Positions 1 to 5,497 of a DNA stretch of 5,497 nt are shown here, piece by piece; the first letter of the stretch is position 1, and each line of letters starts with the position of its first letter. The position numbers and the translations under genes are program-made. Origin of the DNA: Verrucomicrobiia bacterium (GTDB taxonomy: Bacteria > Verrucomicrobiota > Verrucomicrobiia > CAIQCK01); contig JAOACV010000208.1 in NCBI GenBank assembly GCA_026417675.1, positions 1 to 5,497 of the forward strand, read 5' to 3'. The notes beneath the pieces were generated by a model that ran no database searches, was not told where the DNA came from, and worked only from the letters and a program-made list of their open reading frames with translations.

Positions 1-3000
1 GTGTCGGCCTATCTCGTCCACAATGAGCACCGCGACCAGATGCCCGTGACAGGCGCGGCGGCGTTCGACCTCGCCAAAGCGCGTTACCATGTCGGCGACG
101 AGGTGACGTTTTGGATCGAGGTCGAGGACAACTCGCCCGCCCGCCAGATCGCCAAAAGCGAACCGCGCACCCTGCGCATCAGCGAGACGGCCGACCTGTC
201 GTTGCGCAACAAGGATTTCGTCGAGCTGCGCAAACTGCGCGAGGCGCTCGCCCGCGCCCACCAGGACGTCCTCAACGCGCGATGCGGCCTCGACCAGTTG
301 CGGACCGACTCGACTGGCGGCTGGAACGGCGATCTGGCCGCGCGCGGGGCGGCCGTCGCGCGCGAACTCGAGGCGGCGCGCGACGCCTGCGCCGCCGCGC
401 AGACCATTGTGGCCGGCTTCATCGCCAAGCCGCGCTCGCCCCAGGCGTTGCGCGACTGGGAGAACCTCGACAACCTGCTCAAGCAACTCGACGAGCAGCT
501 TGCCGCGGCGCGCGACGCGGCGCCGGAGTTGGATCGCGCCGACACGCCGGCTGGCGCCATCCGCGCGGCGTTGGCCAAGCTGGCGGACGCCAGCGGGCGC
601 CCGGCGGGATTGGTGGCGCAACTCGATCAGGGGTTCTTCCGGCTCTACTCGCAGCAGCAGATCGAAACGTTGACGCAACTGGCGCGCCGGATACACCGCG
701 CCGAATTGCGCGTGCTCGACAACGTCTTCGGCCAGTCGCGCTACCGCCGGCGCGTCACCGACGCCGATGAACAAGCCGATGTGGTGGCCGCCGCCAAGGA
801 GCTTACCGCGGGCCTTGGCATGGCCGATGCCGCCGCAGCGGATCCACAGGGCGCGGAGGCGATTCGCGCGGCGCGCGAGCGGCTGCTCGATGTCAGCCAG
901 CCCAAGCTCGAAGGGTTCCGCCGCTGGCTCGGCCACAGGCGCGACTGGCAGCCGCGCGAATCCTACGAGCCGTTGCTGGAGAGCCTGCGCAAGACGCGCG
1001 ACGACCTGACCAAAGTCGAGATGGCCGCCGCCGAGGCCGCGCACAAGGTGCGAGGGCAGTTCGAGCGCGGCCGGCTTGAACTCAGCCAGCGGTTTCACGC
1101 CGCCGCCCAGACGCCCGCGGACCAGCGTCGCGAGCGGATTACCGACCTCGTCGCTCGAATAGACCAGCAATGCGAGCCGCACCTCGCCTCGGGCGCGGGC
1201 GACGCGCGATGGGCGGCCGATTTGTTGCTCGTGCGCGAAGACTTGCAGAAGCTCGCCGCCACCGCCGGCGCGCAGAACATCGGGCCGCAACTGTCGCAGC
1301 TCGGCGCGCAGCTCAACCTGTTCGAGTTGCAGCGCGACCTGCGCTGGCAGGTGCGCGGCCTGCGCGACCTGGAAAAACGCCAGCAAACCGTGGCGACCGC
1401 GCTGGACCAGATGCCGACCTGGCAGCGATTGCGGTTCGGCGACTTGGGAGACCTGGAACGCGACGCGCGCATGGACCTGGCCCCTCTCGGCGACCGGCTG
1501 GCCGTCTTGGCTGACCGAGTTGCTCCCGTGGACGGCGAGGCGGCCCGCGCGCTCCGCGAGGTGCGGCAACAATTCGAGAGCTGCGGCGTGCTCCGCAAAC
1601 TCGACGAAGCCGCCAACGCGACCGAGACCGTGGACAAGGGCACTGCCGTGACGCGGGCGCGCGAGGCGCAGGCCGACATCACGGCGCTGCGCGTCGCGCT
1701 GGAACGATTGCTCAAAAGCCGCCTGCAACAGGCCGACGAGGCGCGCGCGCAAATGCAACAGCGCCAGCCGCCCGCCGCCGAGCGCATCGAGCGGCTCGCG
1801 AGGCAGCAGGAGGAACTGGCGCGCAAGACGGCGCAGGCGCCGCCCGCCGCCACGAAAGAGGAGCGCCAGCAACAGGCGCGAGAGCAAGAGCAACTCCGCG
1901 CCGACGCGCGCGCCACACAGCGCAGCCTGTTGGTGGAGGCGGCCCAGCAACGCGAGGCGGAGTCAATGCGGGACTTGCACGACGCGGCGCTGCGCGTGGC
2001 CGAGGTCGAGCGCGAGCCGATGGCCGAGGCGGCGCGCGAACTGGCGCGCGGCAAACGCGACCCGGCGGTTCAGCAACAGCAGGCGGCGGCGGAGAAGCTC
2101 CACCGGACCGCGCAACAACTGGCGGCGGCCAGACAACAGGACCAGCTTGCCGCCCAGTCCGAACAGGTGGCGGCTATGGCGCAGCAGCAGGAGAAACTCC
2201 TCAACGCAGCCAAGACGTCGCCGCCGCATACGTTGCCCCAGCAGGCGCCGACCCAGCGCGCGCTGGCGAGCCAGGCGCAGGCGCTCGCGCAGGCGATGCA
2301 ACACACCGCGCCGAACGCAGCGAAGTCGCTGCCCGCCGCGCAGCAGGCAATGGAGCAGGCGGCTCAGGCGATGCAGCAGGCCAATCAAAAGTCCGCGACC
2401 GACAGCCAGCGCGCGGCGCTGGAGAAGCTGCAGCAGGCCGTTGCGCAGATGGCGAATGCCAAACAGGCCAACGCGCAGGCCGCGCAGCAGGCCCGCGACC
2501 AGTTGCGACAAGCCGAGCAAACGCTGCCGAACGCGCAGCAGATGGCGGGCAATTATGATTGGTTGAAAAAGCTCAGCGAGATTGCCGCGCAGCAGACCGA
2601 TGTGGCGCAGCGCGCCGCCGCCAACCACCCGGCCCAGCCGCTGGCGCAGCAGCAGGCTGACGTGCGCCAGCAGATGCGGGACAAGCTGGAGCAGCCTGCG
2701 GTGAAGAACCAGCGGTTGGAGCAGGCGATGGAGAAGCTGCGCGCCAGCGCGCAGGCGGTCGCCGAGCTCTCGCGGAAGGAGGACGAGATGGCGCAGCGGA
2801 TCAACCAGTTGCGCAGCGTGGGCGAGGCGCGGCAGAAGGAGATCGTGCGACAGGCACAAAACAGCGCCGAATCCCTCAAGAAGATGACGCGCCGTCTGCC
2901 CGAACAAGCTGGCATGTTGCAACAGGCTGCGCAGGCGTTCCAGGATGCGGCGGAGGCGTTAAAACGCGGTGACAACAACGGCGCCCGCGAGCGGCTTGAT

Positions 3001-4017
3001 CAAGCCGCCAACGATCTGGGTGACGTGGCCAAGCGCCTGGCCGAGGCGCCCACGCCGCCCGCCAGCAGCAGCCGCGCGGAGAAGCAACGCGAGCAACGCG
3101 AGAAGCAGCAGGCTAGGACGCTGAACGCGCTGGCGCGGCAGCAGGCGCAACTGGCGGGACGCATCGCCGAGTTGGGCAACAGTCCCAACGAGCAGTTGAA
3201 CCAGCTCGCCGAGAGCCAGAACCAAATGAGCGACGACCTGCGCCGCGTCGGCCAGGAACTGGACCAAACGCGCAGCACGCTCAAGGAACTGTCGCCGCAG
3301 GTGGCCAAGGCCATCGAAGGCGCGCCGGAAGCCGCGCGCGACAAGATCCCCGACAAGATGCGGCAGTCGGCCGAGCAGATGCGGGCGCGCGATTCCTTGA
3401 AGGCCGAGCAACAGACCCAGGCGGCAAGGAACGAGTTGAGCCAGCTTGCCCAGCAGTTGTTCAAGGCTGCCGAGCAGTCCACGGAACCGCCCAAGACGCC
3501 GCAGACGATCGCGCAGATCATGATGGAACAGGCGCAGGTGCTGCCCGTGCCCGCGGGTCTGGCTTCGTCCGCGCTGGAGTCGGCGGGGCGGGATATGGAC
3601 AGGGCGAAAGGCGAGTTTGACAAGGGTCAAACGCAGAGCGGCCATCCGCCGGCCGCCGCCGCAGCGAGCACGTTGCAAACGTTGCTGGAGTCGGGCGCGC
3701 AGGCGCAGCAGCAGATGTTGCAAACGGCGCTGCAACAACTGGCCGCCGAAGCCGCCGCGGAAGCGCAGGCCCAAGCCCAAGCGGAGCAGGGACAGGAGTC
3801 GCAGTCGCCGGAGTCGAAGCAGGGCAGCCAGGTGCAGGATTCCAAGCCGGGCCAGGTTGCCGATCTGCGATTGCGCGGCGAGTTGGCCGACCTTGACAAG
3901 CTACCCGCCGAGTTAAAGCAGGGCCTCATGCACGGCATGCGCCAAAAGTATCCGCCGGAGTATGAGATGCTCATCAAACGGTATTTTGAGAAGTTGTCAA
4001 AGGCGCAGGAGAAGTAA
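1..4017 (+). CDS. Giant coiled-coil, Gln/Ala-rich protein, DUF4175-like (C-terminal 1338 residues; 5' end outside window)
   Basis: The frame is open to the first base. The codon there is GTG, but residues 1-60 read as the end of an extracytoplasmic Ig-like beta domain (VGDEVTFWIEVEDN at 31-44, then S53 and RTLRI at 56-60) with no signal peptide before them. The true start is therefore probably upstream. Residues about 61-580 are helical and charged, with scattered tryptophans. Residues 581-1260 are Gln/Ala/Arg/Glu-rich coiled coil with short proline breaks (590-591, 614-615). A Gln/Ser-rich linker (about 1258-1284) leads to a less repetitive tail, with YPPEYEMLIKRYF at 1317-1329. From recall, DUF4175-like low-complexity proteins share the QQxxL and A-M-A-L-G-type helical motifs, and planctomycete relatives share the PxEYxxLIxxYF-type ending. 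These usually have N-terminal membrane helices, which are not visible here. Biochemical function is unknown; an envelope location is inferred. It ends in TAA, 57 bases before the next gene. SMC- or TolA-like labels would rest only on coiled-coil composition. Confidence 0.82.
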   Translation: MSAYLVHNEHRDQMPVTGAAAFDLAKARYHVGDEVTFWIEVEDNSPARQIAKSEPRTLRISETADLSLRNKDFVELRKLREALARAHQDVLNARCGLDQLRTDSTGGWNGDLAARGAAVARELEAARDACAAAQTIVAGFIAKPRSPQALRDWENLDNLLKQLDEQLAAARDAAPELDRADTPAGAIRAALAKLADASGRPAGLVAQLDQGFFRLYSQQQIETLTQLARRIHRAELRVLDNVFGQSRYRRRVTDADEQADVVAAAKELTAGLGMADAAAADPQGAEAIRAARERLLDVSQPKLEGFRRWLGHRRDWQPRESYEPLLESLRKTRDDLTKVEMAAAEAAHKVRGQFERGRLELSQRFHAAAQTPADQRRERITDLVARIDQQCEPHLASGAGDARWAADLLLVREDLQKLAATAGAQNIGPQLSQLGAQLNLFELQRDLRWQVRGLRDLEKRQQTVATALDQMPTWQRLRFGDLGDLERDARMDLAPLGDRLAVLADRVAPVDGEAARALREVRQQFESCGVLRKLDEAANATETVDKGTAVTRAREAQADITALRVALERLLKSRLQQADEARAQMQQRQPPAAERIERLARQQEELARKTAQAPPAATKEERQQQAREQEQLRADARATQRSLLVEAAQQREAESMRDLHDAALRVAEVEREPMAEAARELARGKRDPAVQQQQAAAEKLHRTAQQLAAARQQDQLAAQSEQVAAMAQQQEKLLNAAKTSPPHTLPQQAPTQRALASQAQALAQAMQHTAPNAAKSLPAAQQAMEQAAQAMQQANQKSATDSQRAALEKLQQAVAQMANAKQANAQAAQQARDQLRQAEQTLPNAQQMAGNYDWLKKLSEIAAQQTDVAQRAAANHPAQPLAQQQADVRQQMRDKLEQPAVKNQRLEQAMEKLRASAQAVAELSRKEDEMAQRINQLRSVGEARQKEIVRQAQNSAESLKKMTRRLPEQAGMLQQAAQAFQDAAEALKRGDNNGARERLDQAANDLGDVAKRLAEAPTPPASSSRAEKQREQREKQQARTLNALARQQAQLAGRIAELGNSPNEQLNQLAESQNQMSDDLRRVGQELDQTRSTLKELSPQVAKAIEGAPEAARDKIPDKMRQSAEQMRARDSLKAEQQTQAARNELSQLAQQLFKAAEQSTEPPKTPQTIAQIMMEQAQVLPVPAGLASSALESAGRDMDRAKGEFDKGQTQSGHPPAAAAASTLQTLLESGAQAQQQMLQTALQQLAAEAAAEAQAQAQAEQGQESQSPESKQGSQVQDSKPGQVADLRLRGELADLDKLPAELKQGLMHGMRQKYPPEYEMLIKRYFEKLSKAQEK
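1741..3852 (+). repeat. Low-complexity Gln/Ala coiled-coil region with recurring helical motifs
   Basis: Within the large protein, residues about 581-1284 are dominated by Gln, Ala, Arg and Glu, encoded largely by CAG/CAA and GCG/GCC codons. Two motifs recur. Motif A is roughly AR(Q/K)(Q/E)x(E/Q)(L/M)Ax(R/K). Its copies start at residues 600 (ARQQEELARK), 862 (AAQQTDVAQR), 924 (SRKEDEMAQR) and 1045 (ARQQAQLAGR), with a looser copy at 727 (AQQQEKLL). Motif B is roughly AxxxAxxAM/LxxAxxxG. Its copies start near residues 783 (AMEQAAQAMQQA), 979 (AFQDAAEALKRGD) and 1191 (ALESAGRDMDRA). The copies are diverged, so this is an old protein-level repeat rather than a DNA tandem repeat. The boundaries are approximate. 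Confidence 0.6.
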
Positions 4018-4018
4018 G

Positions 4019-4050
4019 GCGTATCGCGTAGTCCGTATGACGCGATACGC
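4019..4050. other. Perfect 11-bp inverted repeat (hairpin) between the two forward genes
   Basis: GCGTATCGCGT at 4019-4029 is the exact reverse complement of ACGCGATACGC at 4040-4050, with a 10-base loop at 4030-4039. It begins one base after the TAA of the upstream gene. No T-run follows on the plus strand and no A-run precedes it, so it does not look like an intrinsic terminator. In RNA it could protect the upstream 3' end or set the ratio of the two products. It arises where the two orientations of the heptamer array meet. Confidence 0.8.
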
Positions 4051-4074
4051 AGCACGCAACACGCAATACGAGAA
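4019..4074. repeat. Inverted array of eight 7-base units filling the intergenic spacer
   Basis: After one G at 4018, the whole spacer divides into eight heptamers. Three are in one orientation: GCGTATC (4019), GCGTAGT (4026) and CCGTATG (4033). Five are in the other: ACGCGAT (4040), ACGCAGC (4047), ACGCAAC (4054), ACGCAAT (4061) and ACGAGAA (4068). The two consensus units, GCGTATY-like and ACGCAAY-like, are reverse complements after a shift in phase. A further ACGCGAT sits at 4081-4087 inside the next reading frame. From recall, similar 7-base ACGCAAT/ATTGCGT strings occur between genes in GC-rich environmental genomes, but I cannot check that here. The role is unknown; it could be a dispersed repeat seed, a transcript processing site or a mild attenuator. 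Confidence 0.75.
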
Positions 4075-5064
4075 ATGACCACGCGATGGATGCCTAAGCT
4101 GATTTGCCTGTTCGTGGCTGTGAGCGCAACGGCCGCCGAGACCGAAGTGGATCGCGCGGTGGACCGGGGGTTTGAGTTTCTGCGTAAGTGCCAGCGGGAG
4201 GACGGCGCGTTCGACCAGAACATCGCGGTGCACGGGCTGGCGGTGATGGCGTTTCTGGCGCGCGGGCACGTGCCCGGCTCAGGTCCCGACGGCGAGCGCG
4301 TGGAGCGCGGGCTGGCTTTCACGATCAGCGAGCAGCGCGAGGACGGGGCGATCCTGGGGCGCGGCGGCCGGATGTATGGCCACGGCATCTCGGCGTTGCT
4401 GCTGGCCGAAGCGGCGGGCATGAGCAAGAACGACCGCGTGCAGGTGGCGTTGCGCAAAGCGTGCGAGTTGATCCTGCGCGCGCAGGCGCATCCGAAAAGC
4501 AAACAACATCAAGGCGGCTGGCGCTATGAGCCGCACTCGGCCGACGCCGACATCTCCGTCACGGGCTGGCAACTGCTGGCGTTGCGCGCCGCCAAGGACT
4601 GCGGCGTCAACGTGCCCGCCGACGCAATCGAACAAGCGGTGGGGTTTGTGAAACGCTGCGCGTCGCGCGACGGCGGTTTCGGCTACCAGCCCGGCGGCGG
4701 GCCCGGCCTGGCGCGGACAGGCTGCGGGATGGTGTCGCTGCAAATGTGCGGCCACTACGACGCCGAGGAGGTGCGGCGCGGCGCGGAATGGGTCCGCAAA
4801 CGCGGCCTGCGCTGGGAGGACGATCATTTCTACTACGCGATCTACTACGTCACCCAAGCAATGTATCAGCGCGGCGGCGACGACTGGCTGTGGTGGAAGT
4901 CGCAGCTTGAGCACATCCTGCTTCAGCACCAGAAGGCCGACGGCAGTTGGGAGTTCGCGCCGCACGCCGGCAACGAGCGTCAGGGCGGCCCCGTTTACAC
5001 CACCTCGATGGCGATCCTCTCGTTGTGCGTCCAGTATCACTACTTGCCGGCGTATCAACGATAG
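4075..5064 (+). CDS. Secreted prenyltransferase/squalene-oxidase-repeat protein (terpene-cyclase-like alpha/alpha toroid)
   Basis: This 329-residue protein begins with a signal peptide: basic start (R4, K8), hydrophobic core LICLFVAVSA (9-18) and an AxA site at 18-20, with likely cleavage at 20/21 or 21/22. The rest is about six helical-hairpin repeats with DG/GG turns: QREDGAF (40-46), EQREDGAIL (86-94), QGGWRYEP (146-153), RDGGFGYQP (198-206), a degenerate fifth unit (about 232-268, rich in Tyr and Trp) and QKADGSWEF (286-294). These match the squalene-hopene cyclase/prenyltransferase beta-subunit repeat. The third unit has D157-A-D159-I160 where class II cyclases carry DxDD. Known squalene-hopene cyclases are about twice this length, membrane-bound and without a cleaved signal, so cyclase activity should not be assumed; a binding or scaffold role is equally possible. 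ATG 4075 is the first usable start after the upstream TAA, but no Shine-Dalgarno is visible; ATG 4090 (M6) would retain the signal peptide. Probably cotranscribed with the upstream coiled-coil gene. Confidence 0.88.
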   Translation: MTTRWMPKLICLFVAVSATAAETEVDRAVDRGFEFLRKCQREDGAFDQNIAVHGLAVMAFLARGHVPGSGPDGERVERGLAFTISEQREDGAILGRGGRMYGHGISALLLAEAAGMSKNDRVQVALRKACELILRAQAHPKSKQHQGGWRYEPHSADADISVTGWQLLALRAAKDCGVNVPADAIEQAVGFVKRCASRDGGFGYQPGGGPGLARTGCGMVSLQMCGHYDAEEVRRGAEWVRKRGLRWEDDHFYYAIYYVTQAMYQRGGDDWLWWKSQLEHILLQHQKADGSWEFAPHAGNERQGGPVYTTSMAILSLCVQYHYLPAYQR

Positions 5065-5117
5065 TCTGGGAACCGGCCCTCCTCGGATGGGACAACAGCG
5101 CCGGAGTCTGTTATTGC

Positions 5118-5187
5118 AAAAAAAACACACGGCGCGGCGTCAGAGTCTCAAGATCACGATCTCCGGCCCTCGCCAGCAACGCCGCGC
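5118..5187 (-). terminator. Candidate intrinsic terminator for selB
   Basis: Read on the minus strand, a 9-base arm (5187-5179, GCGCGGCGT) pairs perfectly with ACGCCGCGC at 5140-5132. A 6-base gap and then eight T (5125-5118) follow. The arm begins 11 bases after the selB stop, which is the expected place. Two features weaken the call: the loop is long (38 bases, with a small internal palindrome at 5151-5162) and the T-run is separated from the stem. On the plus strand the A-run precedes the stem and no T-run follows, so this would not end the forward operon. Confidence 0.5.
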
Positions 5188-5198
5188 AAGTGAAGGCG

Positions 5199-5497
5199 TC
5201 AACCTCCTCGTAGCTTCCTCACATCGCCGACCCGCTGGGTGATGCCTTCCTTGTCCATTTTCTCCAGCAGCGGCACCACGATGCGGCGGTTGGTTTTCAG
5301 CAGCTCGCGCAACTCCGACATCGCCGCCTGGCCGCGCGCTTTCAGGAACTCCCGCACGCGCCGGCACGCCTCGTCGTAGCTCTCTTTCAGGATCACCTCG
5401 TCCGCGCCAAACTCCACAACGAGCTTCGCGTCGCGCAGATAGCGCAGCGCCTGCGGGTCGCACTCCTTGCGGCGCGGCGTGTTGAACGGGTCCGCCG
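5199..5497 (-). CDS. selB: Selenocysteine-specific elongation factor SelB, C-terminal winged-helix part (5' end outside window)
   Basis: The minus-strand frame is open from the window edge to TGA at 5201-5199, giving 98 residues. They read as the last part of SelB: a segment with PRRKECDPQALRYL, then LRDAKLVVEFGADEVILK (the beta-wing style 'L...G.LV...' element), then the terminal winged helix REFLKARGQAAMSELRELL, KTNRRIVVPLLEKMDKEG and the closing ITQRVGDVRKLR. SelB proteins typically end with TSRKYA(L)PLLExxDxxGxTxRxGDxRxL, and the match here is close. SelB is an EF-Tu-like GTPase that brings selenocysteinyl-tRNA to the ribosome at UGA; this C-terminal winged-helix region binds the SECIS hairpin in the mRNA. 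The GTPase domains are outside the window. A shorter reading from GTG at 5417 would cut into a winged-helix unit, so it is not the start. The gene converges on the forward operon with a 134-base gap. Confidence 0.87.
   Translation of the reverse strand, partial: ADPFNTPRRKECDPQALRYLRDAKLVVEFGADEVILKESYDEACRRVREFLKARGQAAMSELRELLKTNRRIVVPLLEKMDKEGITQRVGDVRKLRGG

Noticed and set aside
1..3. GTG at the first base as the true start of the large gene
   Set aside because: The frame is open to the edge and the first 60 residues look like the inside of an Ig-like domain with no signal peptide. The codon is more likely an internal valine at the cut.
1095..2054. 319-residue minus-strand open frame
   Set aside because: It is antisense to the coiled-coil gene and its Ser/Arg/Cys-rich composition is what the complement of GCG/CAG-rich codons gives. 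No motif or domain is visible.
1963..2922. 319-residue Leu/Arg-rich minus-strand open frame
   Set aside because: Its apparent leucine-rich repeats are the complement of CAG/CAA codons in the Gln-rich strand, so it is a shadow and not a leucine-rich-repeat protein.
2959..3780. 273-residue minus-strand open frame
   Set aside because: It has the same Leu/Arg/Gly shadow composition opposite the Gln/Ala coding strand, and no supporting start signal or domain.
4015..4074. Fusion of the two forward genes by readthrough of TAA
   Set aside because: The genes are in the same frame with no other stop between them, but the second has its own ATG and signal peptide, and 57 divisible by three is a one-in-three coincidence.
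3627..4502. 291-residue minus-strand open frame spanning the spacer
   Set aside because: It overlaps two well-supported forward genes in antisense. Its VLRIA-like stretch is simply the heptamer array translated.
5073..5104. CCGGC/GCCGG inverted repeat as a terminator for the forward operon
   Set aside because: The stem is only 5 bp with a 22-base loop and no T-run follows.
4279..5130. 283-residue minus-strand open frame opposite the toroid gene
   Set aside because: It lies opposite a gene with clear repeats and a signal peptide. Its composition is a shadow of that gene and no family is recognisable.
5199..5201. TGA at the end of selB as a selenocysteine codon, with the 5132-5187 hairpin as its SECIS
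   Set aside because: The conserved SelB ending GDVRKL lies just before this TGA. Reading through would add only 14 residues without family resemblance, and the hairpin with its T-run fits a terminator better.

Overview
The window is high-GC bacterial DNA with two forward genes, probably one transcription unit, and the 3' end of a third gene facing them. No RNA gene, insertion sequence, CRISPR array or phage gene was seen. The first gene resembles the large DUF4175-like low-complexity proteins, and it is followed by a secreted prenyltransferase/squalene-oxidase-repeat protein. I associate this pairing with Planctomycetes, Verrucomicrobia and neighbouring candidate phyla, where such genes often sit downstream of MoxR-ATPase, DUF58 and VWA-domain genes. 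This assignment rests on recall of protein style, not on a marker gene.

Layout. Bases 1-4017 (+) are the C-terminal 1338 residues of a very large coiled-coil, Gln/Ala-rich protein; its N-terminus lies outside the window. Bases 4018-4074 are a 57-base spacer made of one G plus exactly eight 7-base units, three in one orientation and five in the other, which produce a perfect 11-bp hairpin. Bases 4075-5064 (+) encode a 329-residue exported alpha/alpha-toroid protein. Bases 5065-5198 separate convergent genes and hold a candidate terminator for the minus strand. Bases 5199-5497 (-) are the last 98 codons of selB, the selenocysteine-specific elongation factor.

How the genes may work together. 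The first two genes share direction and reading frame, have a short spacer and show no promoter between them, so cotranscription is likely. The products would be a (probably membrane-anchored) long helical protein and a periplasmic or cell-surface six-hairpin helical toroid, consistent with an envelope-associated job whose substrate is unknown. selB is a separate unit on the other strand. It implies that the organism decodes UGA as selenocysteine somewhere in its genome, although none of the genes visible here appears to need it.

Most notable observations: the inverted heptamer array filling the spacer, the internal A-B repeat architecture of the giant protein, and the degenerate cyclase-like DxD motif in the toroid protein.
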